A DNA stretch of 64,000 bases from Streptomyces sp. NRRL WC-3742. GTDB taxonomy: Bacteria > Actinomycetota > Actinomycetes > Streptomycetales > Streptomycetaceae. The notes below the pieces were generated by a model that searched no databases, was not told the DNA's origin, and worked only from the letters and a program-made list of their open reading frames with translations. Below are positions 48,458-57,052 of this stretch, one piece after another. Within the stretch, counting starts at the first letter, position 1, and each line of letters starts with the position of its first letter. The DNA lies in NCBI RefSeq assembly GCF_000720635.1, contig NZ_JOCF01000007.1, positions 1-64,000 of the forward strand. The letters are read 5' to 3'. Both the position numbers and the translations under genes were made by a program.

Positions 48458-49492
48458 ATGAAGAGACGAAAGGCCCGGAGAACCTGCCTGTGCGGCGCCG
48501 CGGTCCTGCTCACCGGATGCCTCAGCGCGTGCGGCGGCAGTGCCGAGCCGAACGGAGCACCGCCGCGGATAGGCATCGACACCCCCAGCACCGATTCCGA
48601 CTTCTGGAAGGCGTACGCCAGGTACGTCCGGCTGGAGAGCGAGAGCCTGGGGCTGAACATGCTGCCGCCGACGGCCTCGAACGGCGACGAGGCGACGTTC
48701 ACCGCCAACATCCAGGCGTTGGCCGCCCAACACCCCAAGGCCATCGTCATGGCGCCGCAGAACACCAGAGCCCTGCAGCCGCTGCTCGACAGCCTCAACG
48801 GCCAGAAGATCCGTGCGGTCAGCGTCGACACCGAGCCGGAGGGCGGCGAGGTGTACATGGTCGTCCGCGCCGACAACCGCTCCTACGGCTCCAAGGCATG
48901 CGAGTTCCTCGGCCAGCAGCTGCACGGGAAGGGCAGGGTCGCCGAGCTCCAGGGCTCCCTCGCCTCGATCAACGGCTACGAGCGCTCGAACGGCTTCGCC
49001 GCCTGCATGAAGCGGAACTTCCCGGGGATCGAGGTCATCGAGCTGGCCACCGAGTGGAAGGGGGACGTCGCCTCCGCGAAGCTCCGGTCCACGCTGGCCG
49101 CCCACCCGGACCTGGGCGGCATCTACCTGCAGGCCGGCGGTGTCTTCCTCCAGCCCACCATCGCCCTGCTGCAGCAGAAGGGCCTGCTCAAGCCCGCCGG
49201 GCAGAGCGGCCACATCGCCATCGTCTCCAACGACGGCATCCCCGCCGAGCTCGACGCCATCCGCAAGGGCCAGATCGACGCGACCGTCTCCCAGCCCGCC
49301 GACCTGTACGCCAAGTACGCGCTCTTCTACGCGAAGGCCGCCGCCGAGGGCAGGTACTTCCAGCCCGGCCCCACCGACCACCAGTCCACCATCAAGCTCC
49401 TGGCCAACGGCCTGGAGGACGAGCTCCCCGCCCCCCTGGTCACCAAGGACAACGTCGACGACAGGACCCTGTGGGGCAACAGCCACGGCTGA
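48458..49492 (+). CDS. Second CUT2 sugar-binding lipoprotein, near-duplicate of the one at 44584
   Basis: A 344-residue paralogue. The C-terminal 150 residues are nearly identical to the protein at 44584 (ATEWKGDVASAKL, AGGVFLQPTIALLQQKGLLK and LVTKDNVDD are shared), while the N-terminal lobe differs more (TPSTDSDFWKAYARYVRLES versus LPRADSDFWNSYAQYVKKDA). The lipobox LSACGGS is at about residue 25. GAAGGACG precedes the start. It lies behind a terminator and has no ATPase or permease of its own, so it probably feeds the same transporter with a related ligand. Confidence 0.86.
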   Translation: MKRRKARRTCLCGAAVLLTGCLSACGGSAEPNGAPPRIGIDTPSTDSDFWKAYARYVRLESESLGLNMLPPTASNGDEATFTANIQALAAQHPKAIVMAPQNTRALQPLLDSLNGQKIRAVSVDTEPEGGEVYMVVRADNRSYGSKACEFLGQQLHGKGRVAELQGSLASINGYERSNGFAACMKRNFPGIEVIELATEWKGDVASAKLRSTLAAHPDLGGIYLQAGGVFLQPTIALLQQKGLLKPAGQSGHIAIVSNDGIPAELDAIRKGQIDATVSQPADLYAKYALFYAKAAAEGRYFQPGPTDHQSTIKLLANGLEDELPAPLVTKDNVDDRTLWGNSHG

Positions 49493-49514
49493 CCGGGGCC
49501 CGGGGCAGGTGGGG

Positions 49515-49544
49515 GGAGGGGCCGTCCGCGAGGACGACCCCTCC
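49515..49544. terminator. Bidirectional terminator between convergent genes
   Basis: GGAGGGGCCGTCC (49515-49527) pairs with 49532-49544 with one mismatch, between the convergent binding-protein and metalloprotease genes. Confidence 0.65.
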
Positions 49545-49568
49545 ATCGATCAGGCCGATTCGGCCGGA

Positions 49569-50987
49569 TCAGTGACGACGGTGCCGCACCTGGCGGCGGC
49601 GGCGCAGGACGAGCACCGCACCTCCGCCGAGGAGGGCGGTGCCGATCAGCGTCGGGACCATGACGCTGCTGCCGCCGGTGGCGGCGAGCTGCGGGCCCTT
49701 GGCGGCGGGCGACGCCGACTGGTCGGAAGCCTTGACCGGCGACTTGGCCAAGGCCAGGTCCTCGGTCGTGTCACCGGGGTGGGAGTGGCTCGCGCTCGGC
49801 GTCGTACGGGGGGCGGTGGTGGCCGGCTTGGGAGCGGCGTCCGCGCCCTTGCTCGCGCCGGGCGTGGCGCTCGCGGTGCCGGACTGGGCGCCTTGGAAGG
49901 CGAGGTCGACGGTGACGTCGACCCCGTCGGCGGTCATCTTGCTGTAGCTCAGCTTGATGTGGTGAGCGAGGTCGGTCATCGGTTCGGTGCCCGTGAAGGA
50001 GCCGACCATCTTGGCCTTGTCCTCCGTGGTGTTGCGGAGGTTGTCCGGGTACAGGTAGTTCCCCCCGCGGACCAGGAAGACGAAGACGCCCGGGTTCTCG
50101 ACGTCGGTGTCCACGCTGTCGGCGACATTGGTGCGGTACTCGAGGACGACCCGGTCGCCGTCGCTGCCGAAGGGTATGTCGACGACCCGGGAGCCACCGG
50201 CGGCCGCCGGGGCGTGGAGGGGGGTGAGGTGGACCGTCGTGGTCGTCTTGGGCGAGACGATCCGGTCGGCGGGCAGCCACTTCTTGGCGATGAGCTCGGG
50301 TGAGGACAGCCCCTTGTGACCGCCGCCCCCGCCCATGGGGGTGATGTGGCTGGTCCCGTCGCCCGAGCAGTTGGTGAACTGCCCGACGGGGCACAGCGCG
50401 CGTCCCTGATGGGGGAAGCCCATGTTGTGCCCGAACTCGTGGAGGGCGGCGGTGGTGTCGTCGCCGTTGATCGCTCCCTCCTGGAACCAGGTGGTCGGCC
50501 CCGGCTGCGAGCCCAGACCCCACCAACTGCACGCGTTGCCGCCGGGCATGACGATCGACAGGTGATCGCGCTTCACGTCGGCCGGCATGGCCTTGGCGGC
50601 CAGATCGGCGATCTTGCCGGGATCGCACTGGGACTTGTCGATGTCGATGTCGAACGGTCCGAAGACGCCGTCGCCCTGCGCCGGTACCACGGCCACGCGC
50701 CCGCCGGAGTTCGTGGCGTAGTACGCGGCGACGGAGTCCTTGGACTTGAAGAACTGCTGAACGGCCTTCTCGTGCACCACCTTGGCGTCGGAGAGCGAGG
50801 CGTTGCGGAAGTTCACCAGGACCACCGCGTGGTGGTCCGTCACCTCCGGCCCCGGCTCGGCCGCGGCGGGAGCGGTGAACGGGCCTCCGGCGAGCACCGT
50901 CGTGGCGGTGGCGGCGGCCAGGGCGAGCGCCCGGCGGCCGAGTGGCCGCCGACCGGAGCGGGTGGTGCGGAGATCTGTGCGTGCCAT
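49569..50987 (-). CDS. Secreted, sortase-anchored zinc metalloprotease (M6/M11-like)
   Basis: A 472-residue exported protein. The signal peptide (RRALALAAATATTVLAGG) cleaves near AAA-EPG. The zinc site HEFGHNMGFPH at about residues 188-198 and the following SHITPMGGGGGH Met-turn fit metzincin-type peptidases close to M6 or gametolysin (M11). A Thr/Ser/Pro/Ala-rich wall spacer (about 375-435) precedes the class-E-type sorting motif LAATG, a hydrophobic stretch (VMVPTLIGTALLGGGAVLVL) and a basic tail. It should be fixed to the wall surface. AAGGAA precedes ATG 50987. Not obviously part of the sugar operons on either side; target proteins unknown. Confidence 0.85.
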   Translation of the reverse strand: MARTDLRTTRSGRRPLGRRALALAAATATTVLAGGPFTAPAAAEPGPEVTDHHAVVLVNFRNASLSDAKVVHEKAVQQFFKSKDSVAAYYATNSGGRVAVVPAQGDGVFGPFDIDIDKSQCDPGKIADLAAKAMPADVKRDHLSIVMPGGNACSWWGLGSQPGPTTWFQEGAINGDDTTAALHEFGHNMGFPHQGRALCPVGQFTNCSGDGTSHITPMGGGGGHKGLSSPELIAKKWLPADRIVSPKTTTTVHLTPLHAPAAAGGSRVVDIPFGSDGDRVVLEYRTNVADSVDTDVENPGVFVFLVRGGNYLYPDNLRNTTEDKAKMVGSFTGTEPMTDLAHHIKLSYSKMTADGVDVTVDLAFQGAQSGTASATPGASKGADAAPKPATTAPRTTPSASHSHPGDTTEDLALAKSPVKASDQSASPAAKGPQLAATGGSSVMVPTLIGTALLGGGAVLVLRRRRQVRHRRH

Positions 50988-51310
50988 GCGCGCATTCCTT
51001 AACTCCCCGGGCGTCCGACCTCGCGTCGTGCGTCCCGGGGATCGGTTGGCAACAGGTTTCCGTGACGGCGGCTGCCCCGGGGCGGGGCGCGCTGTCACAC
51101 GGAGGACCGGGAGTGCCCGAGGCGGGCGGCACCGGTGATGCTCCTCCACCCGGAGGAGACGGGCGCCGACGGTCCAGGTCACAGAAAATCTCCGCGCGAC
51201 CCGACGTTGCCGATCCGTTATCAAGCCCCGCAGTCCGGGCCGTTGCTCTCCCTGTTCTCGAATAGTTAAATCCTCTTACAAGGAGAAGGTCTGGGACGGC
51301 GCTCGCTCAC
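50988..51310. other. 323-base region between the metalloprotease and ROK genes
   Basis: No gene is visible. It should hold the metalloprotease promoter and the end of the ROK transcript. It contains the hairpin CTCCTCCACCCGGAGGAG near 51141-51158 and the AT-rich element at 51261-51281. Confidence 0.5.
51261..51281. promoter_or_regulatory. AT-rich shared element, copy 2
   Basis: AATAGTTAAAT, four variable bases, then TTACAA; counterpart of 23360-23380. It lies about 275 bases upstream of the metalloprotease start on the minus strand. Confidence 0.35.
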
Positions 51311-52486
51311 TCACCGCTCGGCGCTCGCGACCGAGCGGTCCACTGCCATGGGGCTGAGGACGTGTTCGATGACCATGACGGAGGCGCCGATGACGCCGGC
51401 GCGGTCGCCGAGTTGGCGGCCCCGGATCGTCAGGTGCTGGGTGGCGAGAGGGAGGGAGCGGCGGTAGACGACCTCCCGGACGCCGGCCAGCAGGTGCTCG
51501 CCCGCGTCGGCGACGTCGCCGCCGATGATGATCACGCCGGGGTTGAAGAAGTTCACCAGCGTCGCGAGGACGTCGCCGATGTCGCGCCCGGCCTGGCGGA
51601 TCAGCTGGATCGCCTTCGGATTCCCGGAGCGGACCAGCCTGACCACGTCGCGGCCGTCGGCGGCGTCCATGCCCTCCTCCCGCAGCCGGGCGGCGAGGGC
51701 CGCGCCACCGGCGACGGCCTCCAGGCAGCCGGTGTTGCCGCAGCGGCAGAGCCGGTCGCCGGCGGAGGCCACCCGGATGTGGCCGATGTCCCCGGCGGCG
51801 CCCTGTGCCCCACGGTGGAGGCGGTGCTCGGTGATGATGCCGCTGCCGATCCCCGTGCCGACCTTCACGAAGAGCAGGTGCGCGACCTCGGGGCTGGCGG
51901 CCCAGTGCTCCCCGAGCGCCATGATGTTGACGTCGTTGTCGACGAGGACGGGCGCGCCGATCCGCGGGCCGAGCCACCCGGGCACGTCGAAGCCGTCCCA
52001 GCCGGGCATGATCGGCGGGTTCACCGGCCGTCCGGTGGTGTGTTCGACCGGCCCGGGCAGGCCGATGCCGACGCCGCAGACGTCGGCGAGGGTGTGCCCG
52101 GACTCGGCCAGCAGGCCCGTGAACTCCTCGACCAGCCAGCCCAGTACGGGCTCGGGCCCCTCGGTGATCGGCATGTCCTGGCTGCGCTCGGCCACGACCC
52201 GGGTGGTCATGTCGGTGACGGCGATCCGGGCGTGGGTGGCGCCGAGGTCGGCGGTGAGGACGATCCTCGCCCCGACGTTGAAGGCGAACGCCACCGCGGG
52301 TCTGCCACCGGAGGAGATGGCGTCGTCGGCCGGCACGATCCACTGCTGGTCGAGAAGGGCGTCGAGCCGCTGCGACACGGTGGACCTGGCCAGCCCCGTG
52401 AGCTGCATCAACTCGGCGCGGGTCCGGGCCTGACCGTCGCGCAGGATCGCCAGGAGGGCGCCCGCGCCCGCCGCTTCAGTGGTCAA
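51311..52486 (-). CDS. ROK-family transcriptional repressor
   Basis: A 391-residue regulator of the ROK/NagC/XylR type. The N-terminal winged helix (AELMQLTGLARSTVSQRLDA) is followed by the ROK sugar-kinase-like domain with VLTADLGATHARIAV, GVGIGLPGPV, the zinc site GDIGHIRV plus CRCGNTGC, and VIIIGGDVADA. TTG 52486 is preferred because AGAAGGAGA stands just upstream; ATG 52546 would add 20 residues. It is divergent from the oxidoreductase/importer operon, with an 8-bp inverted repeat between, and probably represses that operon. Confidence 0.9.
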   Translation of the reverse strand: MTTEAAGAGALLAILRDGQARTRAELMQLTGLARSTVSQRLDALLDQQWIVPADDAISSGGRPAVAFAFNVGARIVLTADLGATHARIAVTDMTTRVVAERSQDMPITEGPEPVLGWLVEEFTGLLAESGHTLADVCGVGIGLPGPVEHTTGRPVNPPIMPGWDGFDVPGWLGPRIGAPVLVDNDVNIMALGEHWAASPEVAHLLFVKVGTGIGSGIITEHRLHRGAQGAAGDIGHIRVASAGDRLCRCGNTGCLEAVAGGAALAARLREEGMDAADGRDVVRLVRSGNPKAIQLIRQAGRDIGDVLATLVNFFNPGVIIIGGDVADAGEHLLAGVREVVYRRSLPLATQHLTIRGRQLGDRAGVIGASVMVIEHVLSPMAVDRSVASAER

Positions 52487-52557
52487 CTTCGCGTCTCCTT
52501 CTCGTCGCACCCGCCGCCCGTCGGCCGGCCAGCCGTACTTAATCATAACGAGAACCG

Positions 52558-52585
52558 TACTTATGCTTGACGGCCGTCATAAGTA
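52558..52585. promoter_or_regulatory. Probable ROK operator
   Basis: TACTTATG (52558-52565) and CATAAGTA (52578-52585) form a perfect 8-bp inverted repeat with a 12-base spacer, 18 bases before the oxidoreductase start. Long AT-rich arms separated by one helical turn or so are usual for ROK/NagC-type sites. A partial GTACTTAA copy lies 22 bases further up. Confidence 0.55.
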
Positions 52586-52603
52586 GTTCCTACTCTCTGA
52601 AAC

Positions 52604-53695
52604 ATGCTCGACATACGACGACAGTCGGCGGAACTCAGGGTGGGAATCGTCGGAAGTGGCTTCATCGGCCGCGTCCACGCCAGGGCCGTCCGACAAGCCG
52701 GTGCCCGGCTGGTGGGGATCGCAGGAGTGAGCGTGGACAGAGCCGTCGAAGGCGCCCGAAGCCTCGGTGCGGAGAAGGCGTTCGAGTCGGCGGAGGAGCT
52801 GATCGGCTCCGGCCTCATCGACGTCCTGCACGTCTGCACGCCCAACCACCTGCACGCCCCCATCGCCCTGAAGGCGCTGGACGCCGGCCTGGCCGTCGTC
52901 TGCGAGAAGCCGCTGGCGACGGACGCACCGACCGCGGCCCTGATGGCCGTTCACGCGCAGGACACCGGAGCGGTCGCCGCCGTCCCCTTCGTCTACCGCT
53001 TCCACCCGATGATCCGTGAGGCCAGGGCCAGACTGGCGGGCCTCGGCCGAGTCAGCCTGATCCAGGGCGGCTACCTCCAGGACTGGCTGCTGAGGTCCAC
53101 GGACGACAACTGGCGGATCGACCCCGAGCAGGGCGGGCCCGGCCGCACGATCGGCGACATCGGCTCCCACTGGTTCGACCTGGCCGAGTTCGTGACAGGG
53201 GACCGCATCACCAAGGTCTGCGCGCAGACCTCCGTGGTCGTCGCCGACCGGGTGACCAGCGGCCCGGTCCGCACCGAGGACCTCGCCACCGTCCAGTTCA
53301 CCACCGCCTCCGGCGCGCTCGGCTCGGTCGCCGTCAGCCAGGTCGCCCCCGGCCGGAAGAACCGGCTCTTCCTCGAGATCTCCGCCGCCTCCGGCAGCCT
53401 CGCCTTCGACCAGGAGAACCCCGAGCACCTGTGGCTCGGCGGCCGCACCTCCTCCCAGGCCCTGATCCGCGACCCGATGACCCTCTCGGCCGCCGCCAGG
53501 CCGTACTCCCCGCTCCCGGCCGGCCACGCGCAGGGCTTCCACGACTGCTTCGACGCCTTCGTCGCCGACACCTACGCCACGATCGGCGGAGAACACCGCG
53601 AGGGCCTGCCCACCTTCGACGACGGCTCCCGCGCGGCCCACCTCACCGACGCCGCCCTACGCTCCGTCAAGGAAGGCGGGTGGGTCGCGTGCTGA
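52604..53695 (+). CDS. Gfo/Idh/MocA-family sugar oxidoreductase
   Basis: A 363-residue NAD(P)-dependent dehydrogenase. The Rossmann start VGIVGSGFIGRVHARAV, the VCTPNHLHAPIALKALDAG strand and the CEKPLATD motif with the catalytic Lys are canonical, as is TIGDIGSHWFDLAEFV with the active-site Asp/His. It would oxidise a sugar or inositol-like ring. It leads the ROK-controlled operon and overlaps the ATPase gene by seven bases. With the isomerase at 58247 and the ThuA proteins downstream it resembles 3-keto-glycoside gene sets. Confidence 0.88.
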   Translation: MLDIRRQSAELRVGIVGSGFIGRVHARAVRQAGARLVGIAGVSVDRAVEGARSLGAEKAFESAEELIGSGLIDVLHVCTPNHLHAPIALKALDAGLAVVCEKPLATDAPTAALMAVHAQDTGAVAAVPFVYRFHPMIREARARLAGLGRVSLIQGGYLQDWLLRSTDDNWRIDPEQGGPGRTIGDIGSHWFDLAEFVTGDRITKVCAQTSVVVADRVTSGPVRTEDLATVQFTTASGALGSVAVSQVAPGRKNRLFLEISAASGSLAFDQENPEHLWLGGRTSSQALIRDPMTLSAAARPYSPLPAGHAQGFHDCFDAFVADTYATIGGEHREGLPTFDDGSRAAHLTDAALRSVKEGGWVAC

Positions 53696-55125
53696 CGATG
53701 AAGGGCATCGGCAAGAGCTTCCCCGGCGCCCGGGTACTGACCGACGTGGACCTGGAGGTGACGGCCGGCGAGGTGCACGCCCTCATCGGCGAGAACGGCG
53801 CCGGGAAGTCCACCCTGATGAAGATCCTCGCCGGGGTGCACACCCCCGACGAGGGGACGATCGAACTCGACGGCCGCAGCGTGGCGTTCGGGCACCCGCT
53901 CGACGCCCGGCGCGCCGGTGTCTCGATCATCTACCAGGAGCTCACCCTCCTGCCCGAACGCACCGTCGCCGAGAACGTCTTCCTCGGCCGCGAGCCCGTG
54001 CGCCGCGGCCTGGTCGACCGGGCCGCCATGGAGACGACCACCGCCCGGCTGCTCGACGAGATCGGCGAGGAGTCCTTCGGCCCCCGCGACCTCGTCCGCC
54101 GGCTCTCGGTCGCCCAGCAACAGGTCGTCGAGATCGTCAAGGCCCTCTCGGTGGACGCCCGGATCGTCGTCATGGACGAGCCCACCGCCGCGCTCGCCGA
54201 GCACGAGGTCGAGCTGCTGTACCGCCTGGTCCGCGGGCTGAGCGAGCGCGGCATCGCCGTCCTCTACATCTCCCACCGGCTGCGCGAGATCTTCGAACTC
54301 GCCGACCGCGTCACCGTCCTCAAGGACGGCGCCAAGGTCACCACGCTGCCGATCTCCGAACTCACCACCGCCGAACTCGTCCGGCTGATGGTCGGCCGCG
54401 AACTGACGGACTACTACCCGCCCCGCGCCACCCGCCCCGCCGCCGACGTCCTGCTCTCGGTGCGCGGCGGCGGCAACGACAGGCTCGACGACATCACCCT
54501 CGAGCTGCGCGCCGGGGAGATCGTGGGCCTCGCCGGGCTGCAGGGCGCCGGCCGTACCGAACTGGCCAAAGCCTTGTTCGGCGCCGAGCCGTTCACCCGC
54601 GGCGAGATGACCCCGAGCCGCCCCGCGTCGGTCCGGGAGGGCATCGCCGCGGGCATCGGACTGGTCACCGAGGACCGCAAGTCCGAGGGCCTCGTCCTGC
54701 ACCAGTCGGTGCGCGACAACGCCCTCCTGGTCGCGCGGACCGGCAGGGCCGCCAACCGCGACTCCGTCCTGGACGTACTGCGGCGCGTCCGTCTCGCCCC
54801 GCCCAGCCCCGAGAAGGAGGTGCGCCACCTCTCCGGCGGCAACCAGCAGAAGGTGGTGCTCGCCAAGTGGCTGACGGTCGCACCGAAGGTGCTGATCTTC
54901 GACGAACCCACCCGCGGCGTCGACGTCGGGGCCAAGGCCGCCATCCACGAACTGGTCCGGGAACTCGCCGAGGACGGCATGGCCGTCCTGATGATCTCCT
55001 CCGAGCTGCCCGAACTCATCGGCATGAGCGACCGCGTGATCGTCCTGCGGGAAGGACGCATCGCCGGCCACCTGCCCGCAGGCTCCACGGAGGAAGCCGT
55101 GATGCACCTGGCGGCCGGGTCATGA
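53689..55125 (+). CDS. CUT2 sugar ABC transporter ATPase (two nucleotide-binding domains)
   Basis: A 478-residue RbsA/MglA-type ATPase with both halves intact: GENGAGKST, LSVAQQQVVEIVKAL and IVVMDEPTAAL in domain 1; LAGLQGAGRTELAKA, LSGGNQQKVVLAKWL and LIFDEPTRGVDVGAK in domain 2. The contrast with the importer at 45711, whose second Walker B is lost, is clear. GTG 53689 is chosen for its distance from GGAAGG; ATG 53698 is an alternative. ATGA couples it to the next permease. Confidence 0.92.
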   Translation: MLTMKGIGKSFPGARVLTDVDLEVTAGEVHALIGENGAGKSTLMKILAGVHTPDEGTIELDGRSVAFGHPLDARRAGVSIIYQELTLLPERTVAENVFLGREPVRRGLVDRAAMETTTARLLDEIGEESFGPRDLVRRLSVAQQQVVEIVKALSVDARIVVMDEPTAALAEHEVELLYRLVRGLSERGIAVLYISHRLREIFELADRVTVLKDGAKVTTLPISELTTAELVRLMVGRELTDYYPPRATRPAADVLLSVRGGGNDRLDDITLELRAGEIVGLAGLQGAGRTELAKALFGAEPFTRGEMTPSRPASVREGIAAGIGLVTEDRKSEGLVLHQSVRDNALLVARTGRAANRDSVLDVLRRVRLAPPSPEKEVRHLSGGNQQKVVLAKWLTVAPKVLIFDEPTRGVDVGAKAAIHELVRELAEDGMAVLMISSELPELIGMSDRVIVLREGRIAGHLPAGSTEEAVMHLAAGS

Positions 55126-56111
55126 CCCAGCAGCTCGAAACGCTCGCGCCGAAGAGACCCGCGCTACGGGCCCTCGCCGCCGACAGCCCCGCCCGTCCCG
55201 TGTTCCTCGCCCTGGGCGTCCTGCTCGTCGTCGGCTGGATCGTCTTCACCGTCGACGGCGGCCAGTTCTTCGGCCAGAGCAACATCGTCGGCATCCAGCA
55301 GCGCTCGGCCGCACTCGGCATCGTCGCCGTCGGACAGACCCTCGCGATCCTGGCCGGGTCACTCGACCTGTCCGTCACCTACCTCATCAGCCTGTGCTCC
55401 CTCGTCGCCGCCGAGACCATGGCCGACTACGGAGTCGTCCCGGCGATCGCCGCCGTCCTGGGCGTCAGCGCCCTGACCGGGCTCGTCAACGGACTGGTCA
55501 TCACCAAGCTCAAGGTCCACGCGTTCATCGCCACCCTCGGCGTCTCACTGATCATCAAGGGCATCCTGGAGAGCCGGTACGCCGGGCCCGCGGGCAGCGT
55601 CCCCGAATCCTTCCAGCACCTCGGCTACGACCGGATCGGGCCCGTACCGGTCGCGGCCCTGCTGTGGCTGGCGATCGCGGCGGCGGCCTGGTTCCTGCTG
55701 CGCCGCACCGCTCTCGGCTACCGCATCTTCGCCGTCGGCGGCGACCCCGAGGTCGCCCGGCTGTCCGGGGTGCGGACCGAGCGGGTCATCGTCACCACGC
55801 ACGTGCTCTGCTCGCTGGCCGCCGGCGCCGCCGGACTGCTGCTCGCCGCCCGGCTCGGCGCCGGCTCGCCCACCGTCGGCACGGACGGCGGCTACGACCT
55901 GGAGTCCATCGCCGCCGTGGTGCTCGGAGGCACCGCCCTCGCCGGCGGGAAGGGCGGGGTCGCGGGCACCGTCGGGGGAGTGGCCCTCCTGGCCGTCCTC
56001 GACAGCATCTTCAACCAGCTCGAGATCAGCTCCTTCGCCAAGGACGTGGTGCGCGGCGTCGTCCTCGTCGCCGCCCTGGCGATCTACGCCCGCAGGAGGT
56101 TCGCCCGATGA
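55122..56111 (+). CDS. CUT2 sugar ABC transporter permease 1
   Basis: A 329-residue RbsC-type permease with about ten membrane segments (FLALGVLLVVGWIVFTVDG first), the motif LAILAGSLDLSVTYLISLCS and the docking loop GYRIFAVGGDPEVARLSGV. It overlaps both neighbours by four bases (ATGA). With the next gene it probably forms a heterodimeric channel. Confidence 0.92.
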   Translation: MTQQLETLAPKRPALRALAADSPARPVFLALGVLLVVGWIVFTVDGGQFFGQSNIVGIQQRSAALGIVAVGQTLAILAGSLDLSVTYLISLCSLVAAETMADYGVVPAIAAVLGVSALTGLVNGLVITKLKVHAFIATLGVSLIIKGILESRYAGPAGSVPESFQHLGYDRIGPVPVAALLWLAIAAAAWFLLRRTALGYRIFAVGGDPEVARLSGVRTERVIVTTHVLCSLAAGAAGLLLAARLGAGSPTVGTDGGYDLESIAAVVLGGTALAGGKGGVAGTVGGVALLAVLDSIFNQLEISSFAKDVVRGVVLVAALAIYARRRFAR

Positions 56112-57043
56112 AGCGAAACCTGCCCATCCTCGGCGTCCTGGCCGTCCTGCTCGTCGCGATCGCCGTCGCCAACCCCTCGTTCTTCGAACCCCAGAGCCTC
56201 CTGGCCTTCGTCAAACGGTCCGCTCCGCTGGCCATCCTCGCCGCAGGACAGTACTTCGTCATCGTCTCCGGCGAGTTCGACCTGTCCGTCGGCTCGCTCG
56301 TCACCGCCGAAGTCGTGGTCGCCGCCCGGCTCATCGACGGCGAGTCGGGGGCGACCTGGCCGGTGATCGCGCTGCTGCTCGCCGTCGGGGCGCTGGTCGG
56401 TGCGGTGAACGGGCTGGTGACCACGCGGCTTCGCGTGCCGTCGTTCATCGTGACGCTCGGCACGCTGCTGATCCTCTCGGGCGCGGTCTTCCTCTGGACG
56501 GACGGAGCCCCGCGCGGCGCCCTGTCGCAGGAGTTCCGCCGGTTCGGGCGCGGCAGCCTCGGACCGGTGCCGTGGTCGGTGCTCATCCTCGCCGCAGCCG
56601 TGGCCGCCGTCATCGCCCTGATGCGCGCCGACTTCGGACGCACCCTCGTCGCCACCGGAGACAACCCGCTGGCCGCCGGGCTGTCCGGTGTGCGCGTCCA
56701 CCGCGTCAAGACGCTGGCGTTCGTCCTCTCCGGACTGTCCGCCGCCGTCTGCGCCATCCTGCTCGGCGGGTTCGCCGGCGTCTCCGCCAAGGTCGGACAG
56801 GGCCTGGAGTTCAAGGCGATCACCGCCGTCGTGGTCGGCGGCGTGGTGCTCGGCGGCGGTCGCGGCTCGGTCGTCGCGGCCATCGCCGGAGCCTTCACCC
56901 TGCAGTCCCTCTTCACCCTCCTCAACCTGCACGGCATCTCCGGGGCCATGGAGTACACCGTCCAGGGCCTCATCCTCATCGCCGCGGTCGCCCTCGGGAC
57001 CGTGCAGCTTCCGCGGCGCAGCCGCTCCGCCTCCACCGCATAG
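56108..57043 (+). CDS. CUT2 sugar ABC transporter permease 2
   Basis: A 311-residue RbsC-type permease: YFVIVSGEFDLSVGSLVTAE, PSFIVTLGTLLILSGAV and the docking loop RTLVATGDNPLAAGLSGVRV. The start overlaps the previous stop by four bases. The following binding-protein gene begins nine bases after its stop. Confidence 0.92.
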   Translation: MKRNLPILGVLAVLLVAIAVANPSFFEPQSLLAFVKRSAPLAILAAGQYFVIVSGEFDLSVGSLVTAEVVVAARLIDGESGATWPVIALLLAVGALVGAVNGLVTTRLRVPSFIVTLGTLLILSGAVFLWTDGAPRGALSQEFRRFGRGSLGPVPWSVLILAAAVAAVIALMRADFGRTLVATGDNPLAAGLSGVRVHRVKTLAFVLSGLSAAVCAILLGGFAGVSAKVGQGLEFKAITAVVVGGVVLGGGRGSVVAAIAGAFTLQSLFTLLNLHGISGAMEYTVQGLILIAAVALGTVQLPRRSRSASTA

Positions 57044-57052
57044 GGGACCACC

